Shown here one piece after another: positions 60,262-64,000 of a stretch of 64,000 nucleotides of DNA. Both the position numbers and the translations under genes were made by a program. Each line of letters starts with the position of its first letter. The stretch's first letter is position 1. The DNA comes from Acholoe squamosa (lineage: Eukaryota > Annelida > Polychaeta > Phyllodocida > Polynoidae), in assembly GCA_949317995.1 (NCBI GenBank), contig OX439046.1, forward strand, positions 38,166,002-38,230,001, given 5' to 3'. Below the pieces are notes generated by a model. It made no database searches. It saw only the letters and a program-made list of their open reading frames with translations, and was not told the DNA's origin.

Positions 60262-63200
60262 CTACTACAGTGGCCCACAAGGGTGAAATTGAAGTTGAAG
60301 TAAAGAGTTGACTTTCACAAAAAAAGTTAGAGTCCAAAACCAATATTAATGTTCAAAGTCAATTTCATTTCATTGCTGTCAAACTGTCAAGGTGTCAACT
60401 CATGAAAACCAACTTGTGACAGGTATCTTTTAGCATTGCATGGTGCACTCTATGTCTTTATATATGAACAAAGTTTATACCAGCAACTACATGGTAGCTA
60501 TCGGTTCCCTCACACAATAACTGATGGTTCCACACCAAGTAGTTGGTGGTTCCAGCATCCTGTAACTGGTGGTTCCCACCCACTCTAACTGCGGTTCCAC
60601 ACCTATCCGCTACTGGCACTGGATCCCATACCAAGTAGCTGCTGGTTCCCACACCCAGCACTTGGTGGTTCCCATGCACATTAGTTGCTGTTTCCTGTAC
60701 CCAGTACATGCTGGTTCCCACTTCCAGTAGCTGCTGGTTCCCATATAAAATGGTTCCTAACCCAAGTAGCTGCTGGATCCCACACCCTTGCTGGTTCTTG
60801 CACCCAGTACCTGCTGGCTTCCACATAGAGTAGCTGGAAGTGGTTCCCACATCCATTAGTTGCTGGTTCCTGCACCCACTTCCTGCTGGTTCCCAAATAG
60901 AGTGCCTGCTGGTTCCTACATCAGGTAATTGCGAGTTCTTAAAAAAGTAGCTGTCAAAATAAGTCAATTGGGTCAGGATAGGTCAAATTAGGTAAAATAT
61001 GTTGAAAATAGGTCATAATGGTCAAAAGTATGTCTATTCGGGTGGCATAGGTCAAATTATGTCAAATATGGTGAAAATAGGCCAAATTGGTCAAAAGCAG
61101 GTCAATTAGGGTAGGATAGGACAAATTAGAGTAAATATGGTGAAATAGGTCAAATTGGTCAAAAGTATGTCTATTCGGGTAGCATAGGTCAAATTATGTC
61201 AAATATGGTGAAAATAGGCCAAATTGGTCAAAAGCAGGTCAATTAGGGTAGGATAGGACAAATTAGAGTAAATATGGTGAAATAGGTCAAATTGGTCAAA
61301 AGTATGTCTATTCGGGTAGCATAGGTCAAATTATGTCAAATATGGTGAAAATAGGCCAAATTGGTCAAAAGCAGGTCAATTAGGGTAGGATAGGACAAAT
61401 TAGAGTAAATATGGTGAAAATAGGTCAAATTGGTCAAAAGTATGTCTATTCGGGTAGCATAGGTCAAATTATGTAAAATATGGTGAAAATAGGCCAAATT
61501 GGTCAAAAGCAGGTCAATTAGGGTAGGATAGGACAAATTAGAGTAAATATGGTGAAATTAGGTCAAATTGGTCAAAAGTAGATAAATAATGTCAGGATAG
61601 TTGAAATTAAGTCAAATAGGGTGGAATTAGGTCTAATTGATAAAAAGTAGGTCGATAAGGGTAGGATAGGTCAAATTAGGTCAAATATGCTGGAAAAATA
61701 TGTCAAATTGGTGAAAAGCAGGTCAAATAGGTTAGGATAGGAAAATTTAGAGTAAATATGGTGAAATTAGGTCAAATTGGTCAAAAAAAGATAAATAATG
61801 TCAGGATAGTTCAAATTAAGTCAAATAGGGTGAAAATAGGTCTAATTGGCAAAAGTAGGTCAATAAGGGTAGGATAGGTCAAATTAGGTCAAATATGGTG
61901 CAAACCAGTCAAATTGGTCAGAAATAGGTCGAAAAGGTCAAAGTAAATCAAATTAGGTCAACCATGGTGAAAATAGGTCGAATTGGTCAAAAGTAGGTCA
62001 GGATGGGTCAATTAAGGTCATATATAGTGAAAACAGGTCATATTGATTAAAAGTAGGTCAATTAGGTCCAATAAGGTCAGGATAGATCAAATATGGTTGA
62101 AATAGATCAAATTGGTCAAAAGTAGGTCAATTTTGTCAAAATGTAGGGTATGATAGGTGAAGTAAGGTCAAATATGCTGGAAATAGGTAAAAGTAGGTCA
62201 TTTAGGTCAAATTATGTCGGAATTTGTCAAAATAAGGTCGACTATGACTATTTTTGACGAATCTGACCTACTTTGACTATATTTGACCTAATATGACCCA
62301 TTCTAACCTACTTTGACCTAATCATGCTACTTTTGACTGATTTGACCTATTTTAAGATATTTGACCTAATTTGAACTATCCTTACCTAATTGACCTTCTT
62401 TTGAACAATTTTACCTATTTTCACCATTATTTGACCTAATTTGACCTATCTTAGCCTGATTTGACCTACTGACCTACCTTTGACCAATTTGACCTACTTG
62501 TACCATATTTGACCTGATTGAAACTCCTTGACCCACCTTTAACCAAATTGACTTATTTTCGCCATATTTGACCAACCTTAGCCTACTTTGACCTACTGGA
62601 CCTAATTTTGACCAATGTGATCTATTTTTACCACCGTTGACCTAATTTGATAGAATTTGACCTGATTGACCCATTTTCAACTAATTTGACATAATTTATC
62701 CTAGTCTGACCTAATTTCATTAAATTTTACCTACTTGGAACCAATTTGACCTATTTTGACAAATTTTAACTATCTAGACTGCTTATGACCTAGTTTCACG
62801 CAACTTTCCCAATTTGCCCATTTTTGACTTATATGACCTTTTTCATCCAGAATTTATCCAGATCACTCTTTTGCTACTAGGAATCGGAACCGGTAGCTAC
62901 TCTATATCGGAACCAGCAGCTACTGGATATGGGAACAAGTAGCTACTGTATGGTAACCAACAGCTACTGTTTTCAGAACTAGCAGCTACCTGATGTGGGA
63001 ACCAGCAGTTAGAGTGGGTGGGAACCACCAGTTATGGGATGCTGGAACCAGCAGCTACTTGGTATGGAACCATCAGTTATTGTGTGAGGGAACCAATAGC
63101 TACCCAGTAGTTGCTGGTATAGACATATAGAAAGACATAGAGTGTACCATGCAAAGCCAAAAGATACCTGTCACAAGTGGGTTTGCATTCATGAGTTGAC

Positions 63201-63325
63201 ACCTTGACAGCAATGAAATGAAATTGACTTTGAACATTGATTTTGCTTTTGGACTTTAACTTTTTTTGTGAAAGTCAACTCTTTGCTCCAACTTCAATTT
63301 GACCCTTGTGGGCCACTGTACCCAC
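60262..63325. repeat. 3-kb inverted satellite complex
   Basis: Three layers are mirrored around about 62,240-62,270. Outer arms are 60262-60470 and 63118-63325, reverse complements with mismatches (for example AGTGGCCCACAAGGGT). Middle arms hold GCTGCTGGTTCC units (60,480-60,955) and AGCAGCTACT / GGAACCAGCAGC units (62,875-63,110). The inner arms are GGTCAAA satellite (60,960-62,230) and its reverse complement TTGACC (62,245-62,840). The inner arms are unequal in length. Confidence 0.85.
60960..62840. repeat. AGGTCA satellite array and its inverted half
   Basis: Dozens of GGTCAAAT / AGGTCAA units occur, with a higher-order unit of about 115 bp repeated four times from 61,020 to 61,550. From about 62,245 the orientation flips to TGACCTA. 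Confidence 0.9.
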
Positions 63326-64000
63326 CTCCTTCTGTGTCCACACCCAACTCCCTCTATGTCCACACCCATCTCCCTCTGTGTCCACACCTGCCCTCCCTCT
63401 ATCTTCCTACCCATCCCCACTATGTCCACACCCAAAGCTCTCTGTGTCCACACCCACCTCCCTCTTTGTCCACACCCCCACCTCCCTCTATGTCCACACC
63501 CATCTCCCTATGTGTCCACTCTCACCTGCCTCTATGTCCACACCCACCTCCCTCTGTGTCCACACCCACTTACCTCTTTATCCACACCCCACCTCCCTCT
63601 GTGTCAACACCCACCTCCCTCTGTGTCCACTCTCACATTTCTCTATGTTCACACCCACCTCCCTCTATGTCCACACCCACCTCCTTCTATGTCCACACCC
63701 ACTTACCTCTTTGTCCACACTCACTTACCTCTTTGTCCACAACCACTGACCTCTTTGTTCACACACACCTCACTCTTTGTACACACCAAACTCCCTCTAT
63801 GTCAACACCCACCTCCCTCTATGTCCACACCCACCTCCTTCTGTGTCCACACCCCACCTCCCTCTGTGTCAACACCCACCTCCCTCTGTGTCCACTCTCA
63901 CATTTCTCTATGTTCACACCCACCTCCCTCTATGTCCACACCTACCTCCCTTTGTGTCCACTCTCACCCCCCTCTATGTCTACATAAACCTCCCACTTTT
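63322..64000. repeat. TC-rich minisatellite, right block, continuing out of the window
   Basis: Units of about 20 bp such as CACCTCCCTCTGTGTCCACACC repeat to the window end. A block of about 130 bp is duplicated (63,595-63,690 and 63,855-63,950). It gives long artefactual open frames. Confidence 0.9.

Noticed and set aside
63256-63987. 240-codon open frame in the right TC minisatellite
   Set aside because: Translation of the same minisatellite; it continues to the window end and has no domain.
1-64000. tRNA, rRNA or bacterial operon features
   Set aside because: None was recognised, and the introns and retroelements point to a eukaryotic genome.

Overview
The window looks like nuclear DNA of an invertebrate animal, probably aquatic. 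That assignment is an inference from the mix of elements: a Ty3/gypsy LTR retrotransposon, two tyrosine-recombinase (YR) retrotransposons with split direct repeats, a LINE fragment, a PIF/Harbinger-like MITE, minisatellites and candidate genes with GT-AG introns. No gene seen fixes the species.

Layout. 1-339: AT-rich flank. 340-13213: one complete Ty3/gypsy element of 12.9 kb, with 365-bp LTRs that differ at 3 positions by eye, a GAAG target duplication, gag, pol and a very long third ORF in the env position that does not look like env. 13973-19318: a complete YR retrotransposon (gag, RT/RNase H, YR, all on the minus strand). 19320-26000: AT-rich DNA with repeats and two candidate spliced genes: a mucin-like type I membrane protein on the minus strand (20466-22514) and a small four-exon gene on the plus strand (24271-25578). 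About 26000-55523: an endogenised Polinton/Maverick (adintovirus-like) DNA virus with all its genes on the plus strand. 55524-64000: noncoding DNA with a hairpin, a Harbinger-like MITE, GA repeats and a 3-kb inverted satellite flanked by TC-rich minisatellite.

The viral element has the expected replication and virion set: protein-primed DNA polymerase B, retroviral-type integrase, A32-like packaging ATPase, adenain-type protease, double-jelly-roll major capsid protein and several conserved virion proteins. It adds a PC4-like ssDNA-binding protein, a DUF5662-like protein, a family of zinc-binding proteins, a tandem death-domain protein and two degenerate dUTPases. It is a broken copy: polymerase motif C is deleted, the ATPase has an in-frame TGA, several genes carry frameshifts (mostly at A or T runs), a LINE interrupts one gene and a second YR retrotransposon (46196-51387) sits in an intergenic gap. 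Terminal inverted repeats were not found, so the ends are approximate.

The most interesting signals are in the viral regulatory layout. A nine-base motif close to TTGAGATAA / CTGTGATAA lies 31-74 nt upstream of many structural genes. Genes without it tend to follow a motif-headed gene with a TAATG or ATGA stop-start overlap or a gap of a few bases, which suggests short polycistronic units. Several regulatory-type genes have a TATA-like box instead. The YR element landed between a near-match of the motif and the death-domain gene.
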